Below, in pieces: positions 56,716 through 64,000 of a DNA stretch of 64,000 nt. The stretch spans positions 205,133 through 269,132 of the forward strand of contig CAVQSV010000016.1 in assembly GCA_963716095.1 (NCBI GenBank), read 5' to 3'. Every line of letters begins with the position of its first letter. The stretch's first letter is position 1. This stretch comes from Sva-07 sp963716095. GTDB taxonomy: Bacteria > Actinomycetota > Acidimicrobiia > Acidimicrobiales > Ilumatobacteraceae. The position numbers and the translations under genes were made by a program. A model generated the notes under the pieces. That model searched no databases, had not been told where the DNA came from, and saw only the letters and a list, made by a program, of their open reading frames with translations.

Positions 56716-58118
56716 GTTTCGAGGACGAAGTCGAGGAGCAGCTGGCCGATCGAGCGCGGCGAATCGACGCGGCTCCGGATGCCGCATGGGTGCAGGCGGA
56801 GGCCGGCAGACGCCACGGCATGCGACGGCGCCGGACCGCGGCGTTGAGCGCTGTCGTCGTGACCGCCGTCGGGCTCGCCGGCGTTGTGTACTTCGCGAAC
56901 GCCCAACCGGACCGCGTCTCCTCCACCGCGGAGATCACGGCGTCCACGGGCGTGACGGCGTCGACCGACCGTCCGACCGAGACCCTCCCCGGCCTCGCCG
57001 CTGCGGGCTCACCGGACCTGGATCCGGCCGCCGACGCTGCGTGGCCCCTCCTCGAGCGCACGACCCAGGAGATCTATCGCCGGACGCTGGCGGACCGCGA
57101 GATCGTCGTCCGTCGGAGCGACCTCTCGTGGGCCGAGCTCTTCGGTCTCGAGTGGCGCGCCCCGACCGGTTCGGCCGAGTTGTGCATGGGTGACTACGCC
57201 CTGTTCGTGAGCGACTCGACGACGCGGATGAGTCCTGGGACCATGTGGTGGCCGGTCGAGATGTTCGACGAGTTCGAGGGCGAGGTGGTCGTCGACCTGA
57301 GCCAGATGATCGCACTCGTCCGCACCACCGGGACCGCCAATGAGGTGGCGATCGTCGAATCGGGCGTCGAGTTCGACCGGGCTGCGTTCGTCGACGGCTT
57401 CGCCGTGCTCGACACGACCGACATCTGGAGCCGGCCGGACTCCGTCGAGCCCGAGTTGGTGCTCGTCACGGGCGAGGTTGCCGCAGAGCCGATCCCGCTT
57501 CCGGCCGGCTACGGACGCGCCACCGAGGAATTCCGGCAGGAGTGCCAGCCCGGGCCGCCGCCGCCGTTGCCGCTGCCTTCTGCCGGCGAGCAACCGCTCG
57601 ATCCCGTCGCGGCCGAGGCACAGATCCTCGACGCGTACGCACGGGCGCTCGACCGGACCGTGATCCTCTCGGACGAGGTTCCTCTGTCGGTCGATGACAT
57701 CACCGGCATTGCGGAGGCTGCTGCGGAAGTCGACGCCGGCGAGATGGCCGAGGTTGCGGCAACGGCCGAGCACGACGTGGAGGAGTTGGTCTTCACCGCT
57801 CCGGACGAGGCCTGGTTCCGGTACACGATCGCGACGACCGCCGGGACGCTCACCGGACAGTACGGGATCGCCCGCTTCAACGACTCGGTCTGGCAGATCA
57901 CACGCAACACCATCTGCCAGGATCTCCAGCAGGCGGGCGGGACCTGTGTCCCGGCCTCTGACCGGAACGTCCCACCGGAACCAGTTGGGTGGTCCGAGGT
58001 GCTCGCCGACCACGAACGCTCGGCAGGGCTGTACCGGTCGTGGGAGTGCCTCCCGCCGCCCTTCGGCCCCGAAGAGTGCGTGGACGACATCGGCAACATC
58101 GGCAACATCGACGATTAG
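56712..58118 (+). CDS. Single-pass membrane protein, probable anti-sigma partner
   Basis: 468 residues. A cytoplasmic N-terminus (FEDEVEEQLADRARRIDAAPDAAW) and basic HGMRRRRTAA precede one helix (ALSAVVVTAVGLAGVVYFA). The rest is a large extracytoplasmic part with Pro-rich GPPPPLPLPS and paired cysteines near the C-terminus (NTICQDL...GGTCVPAS; WECLPPPFGPEEC). The ATGA overlap with the sigma gene and this topology suggest an anti-sigma or sensor function. No ZAS zinc motif is visible, so the call is inferential. Confidence 0.75.
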   Translation: MSFEDEVEEQLADRARRIDAAPDAAWVQAEAGRRHGMRRRRTAALSAVVVTAVGLAGVVYFANAQPDRVSSTAEITASTGVTASTDRPTETLPGLAAAGSPDLDPAADAAWPLLERTTQEIYRRTLADREIVVRRSDLSWAELFGLEWRAPTGSAELCMGDYALFVSDSTTRMSPGTMWWPVEMFDEFEGEVVVDLSQMIALVRTTGTANEVAIVESGVEFDRAAFVDGFAVLDTTDIWSRPDSVEPELVLVTGEVAAEPIPLPAGYGRATEEFRQECQPGPPPPLPLPSAGEQPLDPVAAEAQILDAYARALDRTVILSDEVPLSVDDITGIAEAAAEVDAGEMAEVAATAEHDVEELVFTAPDEAWFRYTIATTAGTLTGQYGIARFNDSVWQITRNTICQDLQQAGGTCVPASDRNVPPEPVGWSEVLADHERSAGLYRSWECLPPPFGPEECVDDIGNIGNIDD

Positions 58119-58203
58119 TTCCATGCGCCTCCGGTCGTGCACCGAGAGTGTGGACGTCTCGTCGAGGGCTCACGCACGACAACGTGGTGATTTCACCAAC
58201 CCG

Positions 58204-58279
58204 TGGGCGCAGAGGGACTCGAACCCCCGACATCTTCCTTGTAAGGGATGATCGCTCCCCAGATCAGAGCGGTGCACCC
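58204..58279 (-). tRNA. tRNA-Val(TAC)-like gene, chimeric or degenerate 5' half
   Basis: The minus strand folds into a 76-nt cloverleaf-sized sequence. The 3' half is canonical: anticodon loop CTTACAA (anticodon TAC), variable ATGTC, T-arm GGGGG-TTCGAGT-CCCTC and acceptor TGCGCCC plus discriminator A, with no encoded CCA. The 5' half is odd. Acceptor GGGTGCA pairs with one G-T, and the D-stem GCTC/GAGC is present. But T8 and A14 are not found, position 26 is expanded (GAT) and the anticodon stem CATCC/GGAAG has an A-A mismatch. The gene abuts an integrase, so a recombination junction that replaced the 5' half is likely. Confidence 0.65.
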
Positions 58280-58347
58280 CTGGTAGAGTGTCCTACAACG
58301 TAATCGTTTGTCATAGGTGAAGGACCACGGGAAGGACCACAGCTGCC

Positions 58348-59507
58348 ATGGCCAAACCGAAGACCAGACGAGCGACCCCGGGGACCGGCTCCATCTTCCG
58401 TGCCCACGACCGCGACCTCTGGGGTCGGCAAGATCACCGTCGACGGCCAGGTTCCACAAGGTCTACTCCCCGACCAAGACCGGCGCCCGCGAAACTCAAC
58501 GGCCTCATCGGCCGACCACCGACATCGCAGCCCACGGGGCCGGTGCTCGACGTGTCGGCCCTGCTCCAGGAGTGGTTGGCGGCGACGTCGCCGGCCGGCA
58601 AGCAGGCGCCGTCGACGGAGGCTCGACATCGTTGGGCAGCCGAGCACCTTCGACGCGAACTTGGCAGCAAGCCAGTTCGCAGCCTCTCAGTGCGCGACGT
58701 CGAAGCCGCCCTCGACCGTCTCGCCGTTCCGAGTGTCGAGCAGCGGGGGCTCAGCCAAGCGTCGCTCACAAAGGTGCTCCAATCGCTCTCCCAGGCACTC
58801 CTGTTCGCCGCTGAGCGCGACGAGGTGGCGCGCAACGTGGCGAAGGCTGCGAAGGTGCCCGACGCCGCGACGAAGCCCGTGAGGCGACGCTCGATGTCAC
58901 CGGACGAAGCCCTGACGTTTGCTCGTTGCGCTCGAGGGTGAACGCAATGGACTGATGTACGTGCTCGGCCTCCGATTGGGCCTGCGACCAGGTGAGGCAA
59001 CGGGGCTCCACTGGGCCGACTTCGACGCTCGACGCGGCCACACTCAACGTGACCCGCGGCGAGCGCAGCTCACTCACGGGCGAGCAGCGGTGGTCGACGA
59101 ACTCAAGACCAAAGACGCCAAGCGAACACTCGGCCTCCCGGCGGATCTCGTCGAGCAGTTCCGCGCGCACCGGGCCGCGCAAGCTCGCTCGAGCGGTTTC
59201 GCCGCAGCCGACTGGGCCGACGAGGCGCTGGTGTTCGCCTCCCGCGGGGTGCGGTGCTGTCGCCTCCGAATGTACGTCGCCACCTCGCCGAGGTCTGCGG
59301 CTGGTCTTCCGACTGTGCGACCGAACGAGCTTCGTCATTCGTGCGCCGTTTCTGATCGACTAGGGCGTCGACATCGCGACGGTCGCCGACGTGCTCGGCC
59401 ACACGTCGACGCGGATGGTCGACGAGACTTATCGACATCGGCTGCGACCGGTGATCGAGGTTCCGGCCTCGGTGGGACTGGGGCGCCGTTCGTCAACCGC
59501 CGTGTAG
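58348..59507 (+). pseudogene. Tyrosine site-specific integrase, multiply frameshifted
   Basis: The N-terminus MAKPKTRRATPGTGSIFRAH (arm-binding region with KITVDGQ, HKVYSPTKTGA in shifted frames) leads to the core-binding domain (VSALLQEWLAATSP, VRDVEAALDRLAV). The catalytic domain has the box I Arg in LRLGLRPGEATGLHW, the HxxR region as ELRHSC, and box II LGHTSTRMVDETYRH with the nucleophilic Tyr. It ends RRSSTAV at 59505-59507. About five shifts and one in-frame TAG near 59362 separate these parts. A functional ancestor of about 380 residues is implied. Confidence 0.82.
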
Positions 59508-60151
59508 AACGACACTTCGGTGATGTCGCCGCTCTCGGACTGCTGGGCACGAGGAGCGCGGCCTCGATCCGCACATACCGAGGATCCGGGCGTCCCGGGA
59601 GGTTCGCGGGCCCGACGTCGGAGGCGTACACCCGTGACCAGAGGCCGGTCCGTCGAAGGCTTTGTACGCCATCCTGCAGGACGCTGACCGGATGGGAATC
59701 CAGGTGGCTCTGAACCTCAGATCGACGAGGTCGACTCCGGTGGGCCCGACAGAGGCTCCTCGTCTCTTTCTCGACTCCAGCCGTCTCGACCTCTCCGTCA
59801 CGCTCAGGCGGGGCGTCATCACTTGCGTGCAGCTCGGCCGGTCTACGGTTCCTGTTCGTCGACCTTCGGAACCGTAGAACGCGGGAGGCCGGCTGATGCG
59901 CGCACTTGACGACTTCCGGGGGACCACCCAAGCGTCGAGGTTATTGAGGTGATTGCCGAGCTCGACCACCGACCCCCGAGACGTTGGCACTCGCTGACCG
60001 TCTCTGTTCGCAGCTTGGCTTCGCAGCAACCTTCCCCCAGAACGACTGAAGTCCGACGCCCCACGAGGGCGCCGGACTCCGACCTGACGAACGTCTAAAG
60101 TTTACGCCCTTGGCCCGTCGGGCTTCTCCACCTCAAGAATTGGAGAACCCC
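59508..60151. other. No recognisable gene
   Basis: About 640 bp inside the element. Open frames on both strands are of shadow type. Codon use and composition look decayed, and no conserved motif was recognised. ACCCTATG-type weak ribosome-site context appears only at the right end (GGAG at 60141). Confidence 0.5.
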
Positions 60152-60869
60152 TATGAAGAATCCCGCAGTCCACCCCGATCCGCGGTTCGGTTCACTGCCG
60201 ACCAGTTGGCCGCGATTGACGCGGCCGGCGTCGACGGTCCGGACCAGACCGGGCTGAGCATGGTCCGCATCTCGTTCGCTCGACCTGAGGCCGCGTCCCG
60301 GCGAGACGATGGACGACATTTCCGTGCGCCATGTTCGAGGTCTCCGAACCCGACGTCATCCAGCGTCGAAGGCGGTGAGGGCTGAATGGAGAACGGCTTC
60401 GATCCCGACGCTTCATCGTCATCGCGATCGACGGGCCCGCGCCGCACGACACGAAGGACGCCGTCGTAAACCGGGCGGGACCTTGACCACCTGGAGCCAC
60501 CGGGATCGGAGCGCCTGAGAGACGACGTCGTCGCACGCGGCGTGAAGGTCGGCTCCTTGATTGACGGCCGCGCTGGGTCGTCTTCCGCAGTTCCGACCAC
60601 GCGGAGGAAGTGTCGAGCGGTGGTGGAGCGAAGGACGCCAGATGTGGCCGTCGCTTGCTGCGGTCGACATTGGAGGATGACATCGCGGAGGGTGGCGGCA
60701 AGAGTGAGCGCCGCCGAGGTTCCCGAGTCGGAGTCGACCGGAGTCGTCGGCGTCGACCTCACCCGACCAGTCGGTCGGTGCCGAGCTGTCGGCCTCGGAC
60801 GGGTCGAGGCGTTGCGGTGCTTGAAGCATGGTGGTTTTCGGAGTCGCACTCGCTTTGCGTGAGGGCAGG
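60152..60869 (+). pseudogene. Remnants of one or two small element genes
   Basis: ATG 60152 follows GGAG, but its frame closes after about 34 codons. A neighbouring frame reads VRFTADQLAAIDAAGVDGPD and then, shifted again, GETMDDIS and MFEVSEPDVIQRRRR. A second fragment starts at ATG 60386 (MENGFDPD) and continues as RFIVIAIDGPAPHDTKDAVV, DDVVARGVKVGSLIDG and WVVFRSSDHAEEV in changing frames. I do not recognise the families. Position between int and the replication gene suggests regulatory or excision functions in the ancestor. Confidence 0.4.
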
Positions 60870-63191
60870 AGCGCGGGCGGCTCTTTGCGCGTCCCCGGTC
60901 AGTACGCGACCGCCGCGCCCTGTTCGCCGACTCGTTGAAACACCGCCACAACTGCAACGTGTGGTGGGAGGTTTCGCCGACGCCGGGCGCGATGTCACGC
61001 GTGGGAGGCGAAGACGTGGTCGCAGCCCGGATGATGTTCGTCGATCTCGACTGGACCGGCGTCGGGCCACAAGGTCCAACGAGCTGCCGACCAAGGAGGT
61101 CCGTGCGGCAAGGTGGTCACGGCGTTCCCGATCAGGCCGACGGCGCTCATCGATACCGGCGGCGGCCTGCAGCGTACTGGGTGCTCGACGAGCCGCTCGG
61201 GCCGGCCGAGTTCGAACGCGTCCAGGCGGTGATGCGAGCGGCCTTCGAAGCTGAGGGCCTCCACGTCGAGGCGACCGACATCGCTCGCATCCTGCGCGTG
61301 CGCGGGATGCTGAACTTCAAGTACTACCCGCCACGTCTTGTTCGCGTCGTCGAGTTCATCCCACCGTGCCGACGAGCGCGAGCTGACGCCCAGGCTGTTC
61401 GAGAAGCGGTTCGGCCACCTCGTCCCGATTGACGAACAGGTGGTGTCGGCTTCGGCCTCGGTCGCGGTGGTCCCGAGGGGTGGAGGCGGGCTGGTCCTCA
61501 GGATCTCCACGTTGGTTCGTACTCGGCGTTCATCGAGAAGCACTCGCTCGCCGACCTGCTCGCCCTCTACGGATGGGAGCGGGATGGCAAGCAGTGGTCG
61601 AGGCCCGATCGTGGCGAGAGTCGCGAAGATCGCTAGCGACGAGCGCGGCGAGATCCTTCACGTCTTGACTCGACGAGTCTCGAGTTGGCCGGGTTGCGGG
61701 CGCTCGGCGTGCCGACGAAGAGTCCGGAGATCGTGTGGGTGCGGGCGTTTGACCTGTTCGCGTTCCACGAGCACGGTGGCGACAAGGAGCAGGCGCTCGC
61801 AGCGTTGCGACCCGCACGTTCTGCCGAGTTGGGGGTCGGTTCCGGCCAACGTCGATCCGGAGACGGGTGAGGTCTTCGAGGCGGTCGTCTACCGGGACGT
61901 CTGTATGACGCGCATCCGAAGCTCGGACACATCCGAACCGCCGCGCTTGCGAGGATGCGTTCGCCGGATGGGGTTCTTGCGACGATGTCGTTCGGCGGTG
62001 TGCGCAGCTTTCGTCGCGGTGCGGGCTTCCGGCGATGGTCGGCTCCGTTGGCTCGCTCAATCTCATCGTGGGGCTGGTCTCGGAGCCGGGTGGGCGCAAG
62101 TCGTCGACGTACGGCGTCGCCGAGCGCCTCGACCCGACGGGTCCGAAGCGCGACGGACTCGGGCTGGTTTCGGCGAAGGTCTCGCCGACCTGTTCTACGA
62201 GATGGCCGACGTGCTCGTCGACGGGAAGGTGAAGCAGCAGCGCCGGCTGCTCGAGGTGGCCGACCGTGTCGTCAGCTTGTACGTCGACGCGGGCGAGACG
62301 ATCGTGAAGCTCACGACGGAGCGCAATGGTTCGACGACCGGCGCGGCAGTTCGCCAGGCGTGGAGTGGCAGCGCCCTTGGCAACGCCAACGTTGGAACGA
62401 ACTTCCGACACGTACCGAAGCACACCTACCGATTCGCAATGGCGGCGAGCTTCCAGTTCTCGAACGCTGCGGACATGGTCGCCGATTCCGAGCTGGGCAC
62501 GGCGCAACGGTTCTTGTGGGCCGGGACCAAGCATCCGGCGATCAGGGTGGCGCGTCCGTCGTGGCCGGGTCCGTTGTCGATGTGTGCCGCACCGGACTTC
62601 GGTGACGATGAGGTTCCGTTCCGGTTCCCCGACGCAGTTGTCGGCGAGGTCGAGTCCGCCGAGGCCGAGGAGGCGTCGGGACGCTGTCCAGGCGGGCACG
62701 CTCGACGCACACCGTCGGATGATGAAGCTCAAGGTCGCGGCGGTGCTGCATTCGCTCATCGCTGAGCCCGACGAGCTACTCGATGTGTCGTTGTTGGCGC
62801 GGGATCTTGCTGAGCAGATCGTTGCCACCTCAGATCGTTTGCGCTCAACCAGATCGAGGCGATTGCCAGGTCGGTGGATGCCAAGCGGTCGGAGCAGGCG
62901 ATCCGACAGCACGTCGCTGTGCCGTGGTGATGGTCCAGGCGTTGAGCGAGCGTGAACAGCTCGAGTACGAACGGGCTGTGGTCGACACCGCCGAAGAAGC
63001 TCACCGACAAGGTCGTCGCGGGCAAAGTGCACACGCGCAAGGAGGCGAGCCAGGCGATGCCCGGCCACCGCAAGCGACTCGACGACGGGATCGCCTACGC
63101 CGAGACAGCAGGTTGGCTAATTGTGGGGTGCGAACAGACGCCGACGGGTTCACCCTCCACCCTGCTCGAACCTGGGCCGGTCAAACGCTGA
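60870..63191 (+). pseudogene. Primase-helicase-like replication protein, multiply frameshifted
   Basis: Conserved pieces occur in order across frames. LRVPGQYATAA, ALFADSLKHRHNCNVWWEVS and ARMMFVDLD (acidic primase-polymerase-like motif) come first. Then AYWVLDEPLGPAEFERVQAV, ARILRVRGMLNFKYYPPRLV and LADLLALYGWERDGKQW follow. An ATPase region is next (GSVGSLNLIVGLVSEPGGRKSS, a damaged Walker A), then FRHVPKHTYRFAMAASFQFS, GTAQRFLWAGTKHP and a C-terminal helical region with MMKLKVAAVLHSLIAEPDEL. The architecture fits DUF3987-type or RepA-like primase-helicases of integrative plasmids. At least eight shifts are needed to read through, so no protein is made if the sequence is correct. Confidence 0.65.
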
Positions 63192-63204
63192 GTTCGGAAG
63201 CGGT

Positions 63205-63229
63205 GAAGGGGTGAGGGGCTCACCCCTTC
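63205..63229 (+). terminator. Perfect hairpin closing the element's replication gene
   Basis: 11-bp perfect stem GAAGGGGTGAG / CTCACCCCTTC with a GGG loop, 14 nt after the primase-helicase stop. No T-run follows (GGGGTCTCTC), so termination would be hairpin-dependent without U-tract, as is common in GC-rich actinobacteria. Confidence 0.55.
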
Positions 63230-63322
63230 GGGGTCTCTCGCCCGAGTGCTCTAAAGCCCGCAAACCCTTAGTCCTATGGTTCTTTCTTCTCATAGTGTCA
63301 TCGGGGAGTTCTTGGCCCAGGG

Positions 63323-63346
63323 GAAGGGGTGAGGGCTCGCCCCTTC
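63323..63346. repeat. Second copy of the GAAGGGG hairpin
   Basis: GAAGGGGTGAGGG then CTCGCCCCTTC: a 24-nt near-copy of the hairpin at 63205-63229 with one base deleted and one substituted. Arms GAAGGGG (63323-63329) and CCCCTTC (63340-63346) pair. The two copies are 118 bp apart. Confidence 0.6.
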
Positions 63347-63744
63347 ACCCCATTCACCTGTTCGCCACTGACCTCAGTCTGGGCGGGCTTGGGCTCGGCG
63401 AACAGCGTCACCTGGGGATGTTCACACCTGGTCGGCGTTCGGGTCGGGGACGGGAAGAACGACCGGTGGAGTCGCCCACCCGGGGGGCGTGCAGGTCCCC
63501 ACCCCGGCAACTCTGAAGAGAAGGAGTCCCACTGCTCTGGCCATCGTTCAACATTTCCACCAAAACAGGTAGTCGTGACACGAGGTAGACAAGAGTCTAG
63601 CCCCCGCCCCCCCCAGTCCCGCTCTGCGCTCCACGGAGTTGGGACGCCCTGCCGTTAGGTGTATGGAGAACACAGGCAGCTCGGTTCGGATGCATTGTCA
63701 GCAGCTATGACGCATGAAAATCGACTGCGGGATACCGTCTTGGA
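63347..63744. other. Intergenic region, no gene seen
   Basis: About 400 bp of lower apparent GC around 63540-63600 and a C-run (CCCCCGCCCCCCCC-like) at 63601-63613. No coding frame is convincing. It probably holds the promoter of the gene starting at 63745 and perhaps the right boundary of the element. Confidence 0.45.
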
Positions 63745-64000
63745 ATGACCACCGACTCTCAAGACGCAGGCGCGGCAACTCCAGCTGAAGGTGACTCCGA
63801 AGAAGCGTCGACGCTGGCCGTTCATCGTCACCGCGATCGCTGTCGTCCTGATGTTCGGTGCCCTCGGCTATCTCGTCTACGACTTGAACGAACAGGTAGA
63901 AGATCTGAACAGTGAGATCAGCAACGTGGCCGGGCGTACCGGTTCCGACATCGGGCTCCTGAAATCCAGGCCAGTTCGCTCGAGAGCGACGTCAACTCGC
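63745..64000 (+). pseudogene. Membrane-anchored coiled-coil protein (5' part, frame unstable)
   Basis: ATG 63745 opens MTTDSQDAGAATPAEGDSEE. The membrane part KKRRRWPFIVTAIAVVLMFG, ALGYLVYDL, then the coiled coil LNEQVEDLNSEISNVAG, is in another frame. Near 63962 a further shift is suggested by LLK and IQASSLESDVNS. The product would be a short cytoplasmic tail, one helix and an extracytoplasmic coiled coil. It may instead start at GTG near 63791 (VTPKKRRRW). Truncated by the window. Confidence 0.5.

Larger units (their letters stand above)
58204..63229 (+). mobile_element. Degraded integrative element
   Basis: A tyrosine integrase remnant starts 69 bp from the tRNA-Val-like sequence. Small frameshifted frames and a primase-helicase-like replication gene follow, all rightward, and the set ends at a strong hairpin. 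This order (tRNA, int, small genes, replication gene) is that of actinomycete integrative and conjugative or plasmid-like elements. No conjugation ATPase (FtsK/Tra) and no second att copy were found in the window. Nearly all its genes are broken. Confidence 0.5.

Noticed and set aside
58204..58279. Plus-strand tRNA-Thr(TGT) reading
   Set aside because: The T-arm consensus and acceptor only make sense on the minus strand, giving anticodon TAC.

Overview
The window is high-GC bacterial DNA. Its gene families point to an actinomycete, most likely the class Acidimicrobiia (Ilumatobacter-like). Indicators are F420-type oxidoreductases (LLM and PPOX families), a SigE-type ECF sigma factor, a DUF222-HNH protein, EF-G2, a group III truncated haemoglobin, Tat-exported ferritin-like proteins, short or leaderless 5' leaders and many ATGA/GTGA stop-start overlaps. 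The class-level call is an inference from family content; no rRNA gene is present.

Layout. 1-301: 3' part of a Fur-family repressor gene with its own palindromic operator. 474-5557: tightly overlapping glycerol operon glpD / alkyl-DHAP-synthase-like FAD protein / small membrane protein / glpK. 5656-7085: two exported ferritin-like proteins. 7133-7504: RNase P RNA. 7505-9676: decayed cellulase-PKD gene and empty DNA. 9677-19339: EF-G2, a Rieske oxygenase, stress proteins, lipoproteins, a PPOX flavoprotein and a VTT membrane protein. 19452-26421: a branched-chain-amino-acid-type ABC transporter compressed into three polypeptides (LivH-LivM fusion, MFS-LivF-LivG fusion, anchored binding protein). 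26473-40662: phosphatase, membrane protein, zinc-ribbon protein, class A PBP, Gfo/Idh/MocA oxidoreductase, glgC, glgA, ppc, esterase, LLM oxidoreductase, DUF222-HNH. 40812-44935: nitrosative-stress locus (truncated haemoglobin, damaged ric, YwiC-like, NsrR-like regulator, copper nitrite reductase, Usp). 45051-58118: WD40 lipoprotein, a thioredoxin-fold protein with an in-frame UGA, L,D-transpeptidase, SDR, Ca/Na exchanger, CinA, MBL-receiver-GAF protein, nitroreductase, ECF sigma with its membrane partner. 58204-63229: degraded integrative element next to a tRNA-Val-like sequence. 63745-64000: start of a membrane-anchored coiled-coil gene.

The most notable observation is at 47182-48255. A redoxin gene has TGA exactly where the catalytic Cys of its thioredoxin motif belongs. 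The frame continues undisturbed for about 240 codons. A perfect 6-bp stem with a 5-nt loop lies at the distance expected of a bacterial SECIS. This makes it a strong selenoprotein candidate. Next come the MFS-LivF-LivG fusion, a 23-31 bp palindrome found after three unrelated stop codons, and a chimeric tRNA-Val/integrase junction.

Caution: many otherwise intact genes (YdeI-like, thioesterase, binding protein, YwiC-like, ric, nitrite reductase, MBL-GAF, integrase, primase-helicase) carry single-base or short indels. They are listed as pseudogenes, but assembly errors are a serious alternative, especially before 58 kb. From 58.3 kb to 63.2 kb the density of breaks is much higher, which fits real decay of a mobile element or poor local sequence quality.
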